From: Streptomyces kanamyceticus
GTDB taxonomy: Bacteria > Actinomycetota > Actinomycetes > Streptomycetales > Streptomycetaceae
Assembly: GCF_008704495.1 (NCBI RefSeq)
Contig: NZ_CP023699.1
Location: 9,176,001 to 9,240,000 of the forward strand
Direction: 5' to 3'
Length of the DNA stretch: 64,000 bases
This document shows, in pieces, positions 9,596-18,056 of the stretch (its first letter is position 1; every line of letters starts with the position of its first letter). The notes beneath the pieces were generated by a model. It worked only from the letters and a program-made list of their open reading frames with translations. It made no database searches and was not told the origin of the DNA. A program made the position numbers and the translations under genes.

Positions 9596-10996
9596 ATGGA
9601 GGAGGACGGAAAGGGCGCGGCGTTCTTCGAGCGGCTGCGCGCCGAGGAGTTCGGGTACCTCGACGAGACGGGGCAGACCTACCTCGACCACACCGGCACC
9701 GCGCCGGTGCCGCGGAGTCTCGCCCGGGCGCAGGCCGCGCGCCTGGGCGGGCAGGTGTTCGGCAATCCGCACACCGAGAGCCCCGCGTCCGCCGCGTCGA
9801 CCGACCTGGTGGAGGAGGCCAGGCTCCGGGTCCTGCGGTTCCTGGACGCCGATCCGGCCACGTACACGGTGGTGTTCACGGCCAACGCCTCCCAGGCGGT
9901 CAAGCTGGTCGCCGAGGCCTATCCGTTCCATCGGAGCTCGGGCGCGCTGCTGCTCACGCAGGACAACCACAACTCCGTCAACGGCGTACGGGAGTTCGCG
10001 CGGGCCGCCCGCGCGAAAGTGGGCCTCGTCCCGTTCGAAGGGGACGAACTGCGCCTCTCCGACGCGGCGTTGAGCAGGGCGCTCGCCGGGCGGCACCGGG
10101 GTCTCTTCTGCTATCCGGCGCAGAGCAACTTCACCGGCGTACGGCATCCGTTGGAGTGGGTGGCGCGGGCGCGGTCGGCGGGCTGGCAGACGCTCCTGGA
10201 CGCGGCGGCGTACCTGCCGACCGGAACGCTGTCGCTGCGCCGGGTGCCCGCGGACTTCGTGGTCGCCAGCTGGTACAAGGTCTTCGGCTACCCGTCCGGC
10301 GTGGGCAGCCTGGTGGCCAGGCGCGAGGCGCTCGCCCGGCTGCGCAGGCCCTGGTTCGCGGGCGGCACGATACAAGTGGTCAGTGCGCAGGCGCACTGGC
10401 ACCGCATGGCGCAGGCGCCCGCGGCCTTCGAGGACGGCACCCCCGACTTCCACGCCGTCCCTCAGATCACCACGGGACTCGACTGGTACGAAGCGGTGGG
10501 CGCCGACGCGGTGGCCGGGCACGTCAGCGGGCTGACCGGGCGTCTGCTGAGGGCGCTGGCCGAGCTCCGGCACCGGGACGGCCGACCGCTGGTCCGCGTC
10601 TACGGCCCGCGCGGCACCGAGGGACGCGGCGGCACGGTCGCCCTGAACGTCCTGGACGGCAGGGGGAAGGTCGTCGACGAGCGGATCGTGGCCCGCGAGT
10701 GCGCCGCGGCGGGCATCTCGGTCCGTACGGGATGCTTCTGCAATCCGGGCGCGGGCGAGGAGGCCTTCGCCATCGCGCCGCGCCTGTTGCGGCGCACGGG
10801 CACCGGGCGGGCGCGCGCGGAGACCATCGACGGGTACATCCGGCGGCTCGGGCTGCCGTCCGGCGGCGCGGTGCGCGTCTCGCCCGGCATCGCGAACGTG
10901 GCCGCGGACATCGACCGTTTCGTGGACTTCCTGCACGCGACCTTCGCCGCCGCCACGCCGGTCAGGGGCGAACTGGCCCCGCGTCTGACGTGCTGA
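9596..10996 (+). CDS. Class V aminotransferase, molybdenum-cofactor-sulfurase-like
   Basis: A 466-residue fold-type I PLP enzyme. The lysine that should bind PLP is Lys228 in ASWYKVFGYPSGVG, and the partner aspartate lies in LLDAAAYLPT. The motif TGCFCNPGAGE (Cys380/Cys382) is the sulfur-carrying cysteine loop seen in the NifS-like domain of molybdenum cofactor sulfurases, and the YK-x-FGYP-x-G context supports that subgroup. The C-terminal MOSC domain of full sulfurases is absent. No molybdenum cofactor gene is nearby, so the acceptor is unknown. ATG 9578 is an alternative start. The 3' end overlaps the convergent ABC gene by 35 bases. Confidence 0.82.
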   Translation: MEEDGKGAAFFERLRAEEFGYLDETGQTYLDHTGTAPVPRSLARAQAARLGGQVFGNPHTESPASAASTDLVEEARLRVLRFLDADPATYTVVFTANASQAVKLVAEAYPFHRSSGALLLTQDNHNSVNGVREFARAARAKVGLVPFEGDELRLSDAALSRALAGRHRGLFCYPAQSNFTGVRHPLEWVARARSAGWQTLLDAAAYLPTGTLSLRRVPADFVVASWYKVFGYPSGVGSLVARREALARLRRPWFAGGTIQVVSAQAHWHRMAQAPAAFEDGTPDFHAVPQITTGLDWYEAVGADAVAGHVSGLTGRLLRALAELRHRDGRPLVRVYGPRGTEGRGGTVALNVLDGRGKVVDERIVARECAAAGISVRTGCFCNPGAGEEAFAIAPRLLRRTGTGRARAETIDGYIRRLGLPSGGAVRVSPGIANVAADIDRFVDFLHATFAAATPVRGELAPRLTC

Positions 10997-12641
10997 GCCG
11001 GTGCGCCGACGTCGGACAGCGCCGCCGCAGCACCAGCCAGGCCGCGGTGAGCAGGGCGACGGCGCATCCGGCGAGGATCAGCCACCCCACCCACGCCGGG
11101 TGGCCGAAGCTGTTCCCGTACGAGTCGAGCAGCGTCCGCCCCGCCGCGCCGCCGCCGCGCCACAGCGTCTCCAGGCCGGCCCCGGAACCGAGGGCCTCGA
11201 AGGCCCACCGGTTGGTCATCGCGACGCTGATCCAGCGTCCGCCCGCCGCCATGCCGGGCACCGGCACGAACGCCCCTGAGAAGAGCACCTGGGGGAAGCA
11301 GAGCAGCGGGAGCACCAGGGCGGCCTGGCTCGGTTCGGAGACGAGCGCCGAGCAGCACAGGCCGAGCGCGAGCGCGGCGAACGAGGCGAGCGCCGTCGTC
11401 GCGAACAGCGAGGCGTGGACGGACATCGCGGCGGCCGGAAGCCGGTCCAGGGCGCGAAGCACCACGAGCAGCAGCGCGTCCGCGAGCAGCAGGACGGGGC
11501 CGAGGACGGTGAGCTTGGCCAGCAGATAGGGCCACAGTCGCAGTACGGTCCTGCGCTCCCGGCGCACCACCGCCAACTCGCCGCAGATCTGGGGGAGTCC
11601 GTAGGCGAGCCCGAAGAAGAACGCGCCGAACGCGATCCAGAACAACACCATCGCGGAGGCGGCGGGCGAGGGGCGTGCGGGATCGAAGACACCCGGCCGG
11701 AACAGCAGCGCGAACATCGTGATGATGATCAGCGGCGAGCCGACGGTGATGGCGGCCGTCAGCCGGTCGTGCCGCAGGAGCCGCAGATCACGGCCGGTCA
11801 GGACGGCCCACTGGCGCAGTCGGCCGGTCGCGGGGGAGAAGCGGGCGGGGGTGGACGGCAGGGGCGGCTCGGTCGACGCCCGTGGTGCCCTGCCGCGCGA
11901 CTGCTCGCCGCCCTGCGGCACCTCCATCGAGTACAGCGCCTCGAACGTGCCGTCGGGGGACAGGTCGAGCAGCTCGGCCGGGGTGCCCGACGGGCCGGGG
12001 CGGCCGTTCGGCGCGATGAACATGACCTGGTCGCAGTGGTGCAGGTCGGCCGGTGTGTGCGTGGTGAACACGACGGTGACGCCACTCGCCGCGAGGCGGA
12101 CCAGATACCGGGTCAGCCGCGCCCCCGCCGGCGGGTCGAGCCCGGACGTCGGCTCGTCCAGGAACAACAGCCGCGGTCGGGACAGCAGCTCGATCGCGAT
12201 GCTCGCCCGCTTGCGCTGCCCACCGCTGAGCGTGCGCACCGGCTGCCCGGCGACGTCACCCAGTCCCAGTTCGTCCAGTACCCGCGGTACGTCACCGGGG
12301 TCGGTGCCGCGCAGCCGCGCCGCGTACTCCAGGGCGACACGCAGCGGCAGCGCGCGGTGCACGATGTCGTCCTGCGGTACGAACCCGTAGCGCGGCACAT
12401 GCCCGGCGTCGCCGGTCGCCGCCCGCACCGACACCTGCCCGTGCCGGGGCGCCCGCAGCCCGGCGAGCACTTCGAGCAGCAGCGTCTTCCCCGCCCCACT
12501 GCCACCCGCGATGCCGAGGACCCGCCCGGGAGCGACCGTCGGCACGTCGATGCCGGACAGCGCGACGCCGCCGCCCGGCAGGACGAGTTCGACGCCGCGC
12601 GCCGAGAGCTCCACCCCCGGCTGTTCCCCGATCGTCACCAT
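10962..12641 (-). CDS. ABCG-like transporter, fused ATPase and ABC-2 permease
   Basis: The 559-residue protein joins an N-terminal ATP-binding domain to a C-terminal membrane domain. Walker A is GGSGAGKT, the signature is LSGGQRKR and Walker B is LLFLDEPTSG with a downstream H-loop (TTHTP). Residues of about 300-545 hold six or so hydrophobic helices (IIIITMFALLF; AFGAFFFGLAYG; LLLADALLLVVLRAL; PQVLFSGAFVPVPG). Domain order ATPase-permease and the FSGAF loop are those of the ABCG/White half-transporters, which usually export lipids or drugs as dimers. Its substrate is unknown; the neighbouring genes give no strong clue. Confidence 0.88.
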   Translation of the reverse strand: MVTIGEQPGVELSARGVELVLPGGGVALSGIDVPTVAPGRVLGIAGGSGAGKTLLLEVLAGLRAPRHGQVSVRAATGDAGHVPRYGFVPQDDIVHRALPLRVALEYAARLRGTDPGDVPRVLDELGLGDVAGQPVRTLSGGQRKRASIAIELLSRPRLLFLDEPTSGLDPPAGARLTRYLVRLAASGVTVVFTTHTPADLHHCDQVMFIAPNGRPGPSGTPAELLDLSPDGTFEALYSMEVPQGGEQSRGRAPRASTEPPLPSTPARFSPATGRLRQWAVLTGRDLRLLRHDRLTAAITVGSPLIIITMFALLFRPGVFDPARPSPAASAMVLFWIAFGAFFFGLAYGLPQICGELAVVRRERRTVLRLWPYLLAKLTVLGPVLLLADALLLVVLRALDRLPAAAMSVHASLFATTALASFAALALGLCCSALVSEPSQAALVLPLLCFPQVLFSGAFVPVPGMAAGGRWISVAMTNRWAFEALGSGAGLETLWRGGGAAGRTLLDSYGNSFGHPAWVGWLILAGCAVALLTAAWLVLRRRCPTSAHRLSTSDAGPVRP

Positions 12642-12737
12642 GCGCCGCCCTCCCGTGCCCGCCGCCCTCCGGTCCCCTGGACCTGCCCGGGCACGGAGCC
12701 GCCTACGCCACGTGGTGTCCGCCCGTCACGCGTCGCG

Positions 12738-13883
12738 TCAACGCCCGTCGCACAGTGCGGCGTCCACCGCGCCCTGGAGGTGCGCGAGCTTGCTCCCCTC
12801 CGCCGCCCCGGTGGTGGTGTACACGGTCACGGTGCCCCGGCCGCCCGACGCGCGGCCGCCGCCCACCGAGTCGCCGGGCAGGTCGCCGCCGTGGCCCCAG
12901 TACTCGCCGCCGCAGCTGAGCGGGATGCTCGCCACGCCGTAGCCGTACCGGCTGCCCTTCGGGTACACGTCGCGCCCGCTGACGTCCGTCGTGTCGTGCG
13001 TCATCTGCCGCACCGCCCAGCGGGGCAGCAGCTTGCCGCCGAAGAGCGCGTCCCAGAACGCGTTCAGGTCCCCCGGGGTCGTCACCAGACCGCCGGACGC
13101 GCCGAACTCGTGGCCCGGCAGCTCCGTCACGTCCACCTGGCCCTGCTCCGGGTGCGCCGGGTGGATGCCGTAGTTGCGGGCGTGCGGGCCGCGCAACGTC
13201 AGCTCGTCACGGCCGGGCCAGTACGTCGACGTGAGCCCCAGCGGCTTCAGGATCGTCCGCTCGATGTACGTGCGGTAGTCGGTGCCGGACACCCGGTCGA
13301 TGATCATGCCGAGCACCATGTAGTTGGTGTTGGAGTAGCCCCACTCCGTGCCGGGTTCGAACTCAGGACCGGCCTTCAGCGCCAGATCGAGATAGCCCTC
13401 GTCGGTGTTCGGCGTGGTCCAGTCGATCAGCCGCGCGTACTCGGTCAGCCCACTGCGCTGTTTGAGGAGCTGCCGGATGGTGATGGGGCTGTCTGCGAGC
13501 TGCGGCACGTACCGCCCGGCCCGGTCGTCCACCCGCAGCTCGCCGTCGGCGACCAGCCGCATCACCGCGGCGGCCGTGAACGACTTGGTGTCGCTGGCCA
13601 TCCGGAACCGCCCCTCGGGCCCCACCATCGGCTTCCCGCTGCCCAGCTCCGCGGTCCCGGCCCTGACGGCGCGGTGCCCCTTCTCGTACGCCAGCGCGCC
13701 GGGCACGCCGTCCTCGCCGACGAGCAGGTCCAACTGCCGCTGCACGCCGGAAGGATCGCCGTGCCGACCGCCGCCGCGGGCGTCGTCGGCGGTGGCCATC
13801 GGGGCGGCCGCGCCGACGAGCGCGGCGGCGGACAGGAGTGCGGCGGTGACGCGGGTGCGCTGACTGCGCTGGCTGCTCATCAT
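12738..13883 (-). CDS. Secreted serine hydrolase (D-Ala-D-Ala carboxypeptidase / class C beta-lactamase family)
   Basis: The 381-residue exported protein begins with a signal peptide (AALLSAAALVGAAAPMATA). The active-site SxxK is Ser97-Asp-Thr-Lys100, followed by Tyr183-Ser-Asn185 and a C-terminal HGG. These are the three motifs of the beta-lactamase/DD-peptidase family (PF00144). It may trim peptidoglycan stem peptides or hydrolyse another amide or ester outside the membrane; motifs cannot decide between carboxypeptidase, lactamase and esterase. ATG 13883 is preceded by GGGAGA and gives a clean signal peptide, so the longer frame was rejected. Confidence 0.87.
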   Translation of the reverse strand: MMSSQRSQRTRVTAALLSAAALVGAAAPMATADDARGGGRHGDPSGVQRQLDLLVGEDGVPGALAYEKGHRAVRAGTAELGSGKPMVGPEGRFRMASDTKSFTAAAVMRLVADGELRVDDRAGRYVPQLADSPITIRQLLKQRSGLTEYARLIDWTTPNTDEGYLDLALKAGPEFEPGTEWGYSNTNYMVLGMIIDRVSGTDYRTYIERTILKPLGLTSTYWPGRDELTLRGPHARNYGIHPAHPEQGQVDVTELPGHEFGASGGLVTTPGDLNAFWDALFGGKLLPRWAVRQMTHDTTDVSGRDVYPKGSRYGYGVASIPLSCGGEYWGHGGDLPGDSVGGGRASGGRGTVTVYTTTGAAEGSKLAHLQGAVDAALCDGR

Positions 13884-14239
13884 GTTCTCCCTGTCTCGGC
13901 GGACCTGCGCCGGTCGCGGGTCCGGTGTGTCCTGTGTGCGGGCTGGGCACGCGGAACACACTTCCGTAGGGCCACGCGCGGCACACTGGTGCAGGCCTCC
14001 GGCCCGGGGTGTGCCTGGACCCACCCTCCGTACGGCGAATGCGTACTTCACGACGTGATCACTGTCATGTCACGAACGTGTCTTGAGCGCGATCATGAAG
14101 CAACTGGGGCAACCACGGCGCTCATCTGACAGGACAGAAAGCCACACGGGCGAAAAGCCGCTCAGCTCAACAGTTGCTCAACTCGCTCGCCCGGTCACGC
14201 GCTCCACAGGAGCGACACCCCCACACAGAGGACATCAGC
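13884..14239. other. Divergent intergenic region (356 bases)
   Basis: No gene is supported between the carboxypeptidase-type gene and the lipoprotein gene. It must hold both promoters. The palindrome GTGATCAC (14055-14062) and a short hairpin CGCTCC/GGAGCG (14200-14214) in the lipoprotein leader are visible, but no regulator can be named. Confidence 0.5.
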
Positions 14240-14716
14240 ATGCGCATTCGGAAGATCTCGGCACTGACCATGACGGCAGTGGCCCTCAGCCTGGCGCTGA
14301 CGGCATGCAACTCCGACGACGGGAACGACGGTTCCTCTTCCGCGAGCAGCTCATCGTCGGCCGCGAGCACCCCGGGCTCCGACACGGCGAAGGACCCGGC
14401 GAAGGGCACCGCGAAGGACCCGGCGAATGGCACGGCGAAGGAGAAGCCGTCGGGCCCGCCCGCCAAGTCCGACAAGAAGTGCACGGACCAGATCAACTAC
14501 GCGGGTGACACGCGCTCCAACGCCGAGATCAACTCGATCGGCGAGGACACGGGCACGTGCCCGCCCGTCCAGAAGTCCGAAAAGCCGACGGGTACGCCGA
14601 AGGAGCCCGGCAAGAAGTGCACGGACCAGATCAACTACGCGGGTGACACGCGCCCGAACGCCGAGATCAACTCCATCGGCGAGGACACGGGCACGTGCCC
14701 GCCGGTCAAGAAGTGA
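14240..14716 (+). CDS. Lipoprotein with duplicated 34-residue cysteine module
   Basis: The 158-residue precursor has a lipobox LTAC near residue 22, so it should be exported, lipidated and anchored outside the membrane. A low-complexity linker of Ser, Ala, Lys and Pro follows. The C-terminal half is two nearly identical modules, each starting KKCTDQINYAGDTR and ending DTGTCPPV, with two cysteines per module. The DNA copies (14474-14575 and 14612-14713) differ at only a few bases. I do not recognise a function. The conserved cysteine pair suggests each module is a small disulphide-stapled domain. Confidence 0.82.
   Translation: MRIRKISALTMTAVALSLALTACNSDDGNDGSSSASSSSSAASTPGSDTAKDPAKGTAKDPANGTAKEKPSGPPAKSDKKCTDQINYAGDTRSNAEINSIGEDTGTCPPVQKSEKPTGTPKEPGKKCTDQINYAGDTRPNAEINSIGEDTGTCPPVKK
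14474..14713 (+). repeat. Two 102-base direct repeats within lipoprotein gene
   Basis: Copies at 14474-14575 and 14612-14713 encode the two cysteine modules. Most of their bases are identical and their spacing is 138 bases. The near identity at silent positions suggests recent duplication or ongoing gene conversion. Confidence 0.9.
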
Positions 14717-14762
14717 TGCACTGAACTTACCCTGAAGCCCGTAGGCGAGATGAGAGGTGCAC

Positions 14763-15107
14763 ATGACGGCTCACACCCCGGCTGAGCGCGCCCTGGCCCG
14801 CTCGTACACCTCCGATGACGGCGCGATCAGGTTCGACGTCGTCGACCTGACGGTGGATCACCACTCCGACCGAAGCGCCACGTTGACCTACCGTCTCGTC
14901 ATCGAGCGCGAGGGTCACGCCGACGAGCGCTGGGTGGTCACGCTGCCGTGGCACGACAAGTCCTTCGTGGACGTGCTCACTTCGGACGTGCCCGATCCCG
15001 AGCGCCTCCGCCAGCTGGTGCAGCTGGTGCGTGGCCTGTTGGAAGAGTGGTGGGACACCAAGGGGGGCAGCCGCTGGTTCGCGAAGCTGGGGCGCCGGTG
15101 CCCCTGA
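14763..15107 (+). CDS. Small conserved protein, unknown function
   Basis: The 114-residue soluble protein has no signal or membrane segment. It mixes predicted strands (IRFDVVDLTV; ATLTYRLVIE; RWVVTLPW) with a C-terminal helix rich in Leu and Trp (LRQLVQLVRGLLEEWWDT). ATG 14763 follows GAGAGG with good spacing. It starts 46 bases after the lipoprotein gene on the same strand, so the two may be cotranscribed. I do not recognise the family, and no catalytic motif is visible. Confidence 0.7.
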   Translation: MTAHTPAERALARSYTSDDGAIRFDVVDLTVDHHSDRSATLTYRLVIEREGHADERWVVTLPWHDKSFVDVLTSDVPDPERLRQLVQLVRGLLEEWWDTKGGSRWFAKLGRRCP

Positions 15108-15125
15108 GCGCCGCCGGTCGGTGCG

Positions 15126-16970
15126 TCAGGCCCGGCGCAGGACCGTGGCCTCCGTCCCCCAGCCCAGCGCGATGGTCCGGTCGACGAGCCAGCCCGACCG
15201 TTTCGCGAGGGCGGCGATGGCCGCGGAGTCGCGCAGGGCGCTGCCGGTCGAGGCGTACGCACGCAGGGCCGCCTCGGCAGCGTGCGGGCTCAGGCCGTCC
15301 GGGCGGGAGGCCTCGACGAGGACCGTCGTATGGGTCCAGGTGGCGAGCCGGGTGAGGAGCAGGGCGGCCTCGTCATCGGTGCGGTAGGCGAGGGCCTTCG
15401 CGGCGACGGCGACGTCGGCGGGTCCCGGCGTCCAGTCGATCCGCTCAGGCGAGGAGACGGACCCACGCAGGACCGCGGCCGGTGTGTCGTCCTCCGCGAC
15501 GCGCAGCCGCAGCCGCGGCCGCCGTCCGGCGTCGTCGAGAGCGGCGACGACCGAGGCGCTGCCGGGCCCGGTCAGGAGACAGGTCCCGACGTCCTCCCAG
15601 AGCGGGTCGGCCGTCAGACCGTCCAGCAGGAAGACCAACTGCTCGCTTTCTTCGACCAGTTCGCCGTAGCGTTCCGCGTCGTGGGTCACCGTGTCGTACA
15701 GAGGGGTGCCCTGGGCGAGCCGCCAGGGTGACGTCCCTTCGCGGAGCGCGGGAGCGAGGTGAGCGAGGGCGAGCAGCAGCTCGGCATCGTGGCCGGTGTA
15801 CTCCTCGCGCTCATGGTCGTCGAGGAGTTCCTCGCCCGCCGGGCCGAGGCGGAGACCGCTCTCGTCGTCGAAACCGACCACCACGTTGTACGCGGCAAGC
15901 AGCGGCAGCAGTACGCCGATCCCCGGCTCGGAAACACCGACGCGGCTCGCGAGTGCGTCGGGCGAGAGGCCCGGCGCGTCGGCGACCGCGTCGACGACGC
16001 CGAGTTGCAATGCCGCCCGTGTGACCAACCACGGCAGCGGCGAAGGGATCCGGCCGTCGGCAGCGCCCTCCGCGACAGCGCCGACACCGACGTCGGTCGC
16101 GCCCTTCACATCGGCCGTGGCGCTCTCCTCGCGGTGCCAGTAGCCCGTGATGTTCAGACGGTCCTTGGGGAGTTTCCTTTCGCGTTGCAGATGCCGGCGT
16201 ACCGGCAGCAGCGCCCGGCTCTCCGCCGCAGCCCAGGCGTATCCCTCGCCCGTGGGCACCGGCAGCGCGCGGACGGCGGCGTCCAGGGCCGCCGCGTCGC
16301 CGGGCTCCGCGACCACCCAGGTGATCGAGTCGTCATCCCGCAGCGCCAGTTCCTGGCGTGCCGAATCGTCGGAGACGGTCACCAGGACATGCACCGGGAC
16401 GGTGTGGGGGAGGGGGCGTTCGTCGAGGAAGCGGCCGATCGCGGGCAGCGCGGTCTCGTCCCCGATGAGGAACACCCAGTCCAGGTGTTCCGGCAGCCGC
16501 AGCGACGACTTCGGACCGACGAACCACAGTTCGTCGCCCTCGCGCGCGGACGCGGCCCAGGCCTCCGCGGGTCCTTGGCCGTGGGGTCCATCGCCGTGGG
16601 GCCCATCGCCGTGGGGTCCTTCGCCGTGCAGCACGAAGTCGAGGTCGAGCTCACCCTCCTCGTGGTCCACGCGCCGGGGCGTGTAGTCGCGGGTGAGCCG
16701 GTGCTCGGCCGGAGTCCACTCGACGCCGTGCGGCAACTGGGCGGGGAGCGCCGCGCGGACGTCCCCGTCCGCCGCCAGGATCAGCTTGACGTGGTCGTCG
16801 AACCCCGGCGCGGCGAAGGCGGGATGGTGGATTCCGTCGCGGGTGAACGCGCCGAGCTCCTCGCCGCCGAGGACGACCCGACGCATCCGAGGGCTCACCT
16901 CGTGCACGCGGCGCACCGTGACCCGGCGCAGGACGAGCGGGTGCGTCGTGTACGCACGCTGGGCGGCCAT
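15126..16970 (-). CDS. Siderophore-interacting protein fused to a degenerate methyltransferase-like domain
   Basis: The 614-residue protein has two halves. Residues 1-282 form a siderophore-interacting flavoreductase: TRDYTPRR binds FAD, GDETALPAI (170-178) binds NAD(P)H, and the half ends with GYWHRE (276-281). It should reduce ferric siderophore in the cytoplasm to release iron. Residues of about 310-614 start like the dimerisation helix bundle of plant-type O-methyltransferases (TRAALQLGVVDAVADAPGLS). The expected SAM glycine loop reads LLTGPGSASV and seems degenerate. A GPHGD repeat sits at 117-133. The ATG overlaps the stop of the upstream binding-protein gene as TGATG, so translation is probably coupled. 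Confidence 0.85.
   Translation of the reverse strand: MAAQRAYTTHPLVLRRVTVRRVHEVSPRMRRVVLGGEELGAFTRDGIHHPAFAAPGFDDHVKLILAADGDVRAALPAQLPHGVEWTPAEHRLTRDYTPRRVDHEEGELDLDFVLHGEGPHGDGPHGDGPHGQGPAEAWAASAREGDELWFVGPKSSLRLPEHLDWVFLIGDETALPAIGRFLDERPLPHTVPVHVLVTVSDDSARQELALRDDDSITWVVAEPGDAAALDAAVRALPVPTGEGYAWAAAESRALLPVRRHLQRERKLPKDRLNITGYWHREESATADVKGATDVGVGAVAEGAADGRIPSPLPWLVTRAALQLGVVDAVADAPGLSPDALASRVGVSEPGIGVLLPLLAAYNVVVGFDDESGLRLGPAGEELLDDHEREEYTGHDAELLLALAHLAPALREGTSPWRLAQGTPLYDTVTHDAERYGELVEESEQLVFLLDGLTADPLWEDVGTCLLTGPGSASVVAALDDAGRRPRLRLRVAEDDTPAAVLRGSVSSPERIDWTPGPADVAVAAKALAYRTDDEAALLLTRLATWTHTTVLVEASRPDGLSPHAAEAALRAYASTGSALRDSAAIAALAKRSGWLVDRTIALGWGTEATVLRRA
16578..16622 (-). repeat. Three 15-base tandem repeats in siderophore-interacting gene
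   Basis: Units GCCGTGGGGTCCATC, with one or two changes, occupy 16578-16592, 16593-16607 and 16608-16622. They encode repeated Asp-Gly-Pro-His-Gly pentapeptides that form an insert in the flavin domain, probably a surface loop. Confidence 0.88.
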
Positions 16971-17956
16971 CAGGAGAACTTCTTTTCGATGATGTCGAGC
17001 AGCGCCATCGACTCGTCGTAGTCGCCGCGCAGCACCCAGTACGGCAGGTCGTAGGCGTGGTTCGCCTTGAAGGCGGGCAGCGCGCGGTAGACGGGGTTCT
17101 TCTTGAGCGTGGCGACGTCGGTCGTGTCGGCGTTGAAGCCCATCACGAACACGGACGGCTGGGTGATCGTCTGACCCACCTTCTCGGTCGACAGCTCGAA
17201 CATGTCACCGCCCTGCCCGTACACCTTGAAGCCGCCCTTGGCGAAGACCGGAGCGGGCTCGATGCCGACCTTCTCGAACTCGGCGGGCAGGCCGACCTTT
17301 TCCACCAGGCCGTAGGCGGTGCCGTCGCCGGTGAGGGCGAGGAAGGACACGGGTCCCGGCGGCGGCTTGATGGCCTTCTTCACCTCGGCGATCCGCCTGT
17401 CGTAGGCGGCCAGATGCTGTTCGTAGACGTCGCCCTTGTCGAACACGTCGTCCGCGAGGAAGGAGAACTGGCTGCGCCAGTCGCCGAGCTTCTTGCCCAC
17501 GAGCACGGTGGGAGCGATGTCGGAGAGGTCGTCGTACACCTTCTCCGCCTGGAACAGCGGGAAGCCGATGCCGCCGCCGACGATGAGGTCGGGGTCGAGG
17601 GCGAGGATCGCCTCCAGGTCGAAGCCGTCGACGCTCCACGGCAGGAACGTCGTGCCGTCCTTCTTCGCCTCCTTCGCCCAGTACGGGGAGAACGTGCCCT
17701 TGCCGTCGGCGTCCTCGGGAATCGTGGCGCGCACCGGTACGTCGAGGTCGTAGAGGTACCCGGCGAGCGCGTGGTTGAGGACGACCACGCGCTTGGGCTT
17801 GCTCGGCACCTTCACCTCGCCGTAATCGGTCTTGACGGTACGGCTCTTCGCGGCGGACGCCTTGTCACCGTCGCCCGACGCGTCGCTGGCCGAGCAGCCG
17901 GTGAGGGCAAGCACGGCGACGAGCGCGGCGGCGAACAGGCGGGCTGGAGCAATCAT
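16970..17956 (-). CDS. Iron-siderophore ABC transporter substrate-binding lipoprotein
   Basis: The 328-residue lipoprotein has lipobox LTGC with the acyl cysteine at residue 21. The mature protein follows the class III periplasmic-binding pattern (PF01497): KRVVVLNHALAGYLYDL in the N-lobe, DPDLIVGGG and a long interlobe helix. It should capture a ferric siderophore at the outer membrane face and deliver it to the two permeases encoded at 19023-21103. It is the first gene of a two-gene unit with the siderophore-interacting protein. The iron box 45 bases upstream predicts repression by iron-loaded DmdR. Confidence 0.92.
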   Translation of the reverse strand: MIAPARLFAAALVAVLALTGCSASDASGDGDKASAAKSRTVKTDYGEVKVPSKPKRVVVLNHALAGYLYDLDVPVRATIPEDADGKGTFSPYWAKEAKKDGTTFLPWSVDGFDLEAILALDPDLIVGGGIGFPLFQAEKVYDDLSDIAPTVLVGKKLGDWRSQFSFLADDVFDKGDVYEQHLAAYDRRIAEVKKAIKPPPGPVSFLALTGDGTAYGLVEKVGLPAEFEKVGIEPAPVFAKGGFKVYGQGGDMFELSTEKVGQTITQPSVFVMGFNADTTDVATLKKNPVYRALPAFKANHAYDLPYWVLRGDYDESMALLDIIEKKFS

Positions 17957-18000
17957 GGGACCTCATGTGAAGGGCAGGCTCGACAGTTTCGAGCTGTTGG

Positions 18001-18019
18001 TAAGGTGAGGCTAACCTCG
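18001..18019. promoter_or_regulatory. Iron box (DmdR/IdeR operator)
   Basis: TAAGGTGAGGCTAACCTCG matches the 19-base IdeR/DmdR consensus TTAGGTTAGGCTAACCTAA at 15 positions. It lies between the divergent binding-protein gene (start 17956) and the AraC gene (start 18057). By analogy with DtxR-family control, iron-loaded repressor would shut off one or both directions. Confidence 0.85.
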
Positions 18020-18056
18020 CTGGTTCCGTGGCGTCGCTCCGAGTGCGACATGACCG

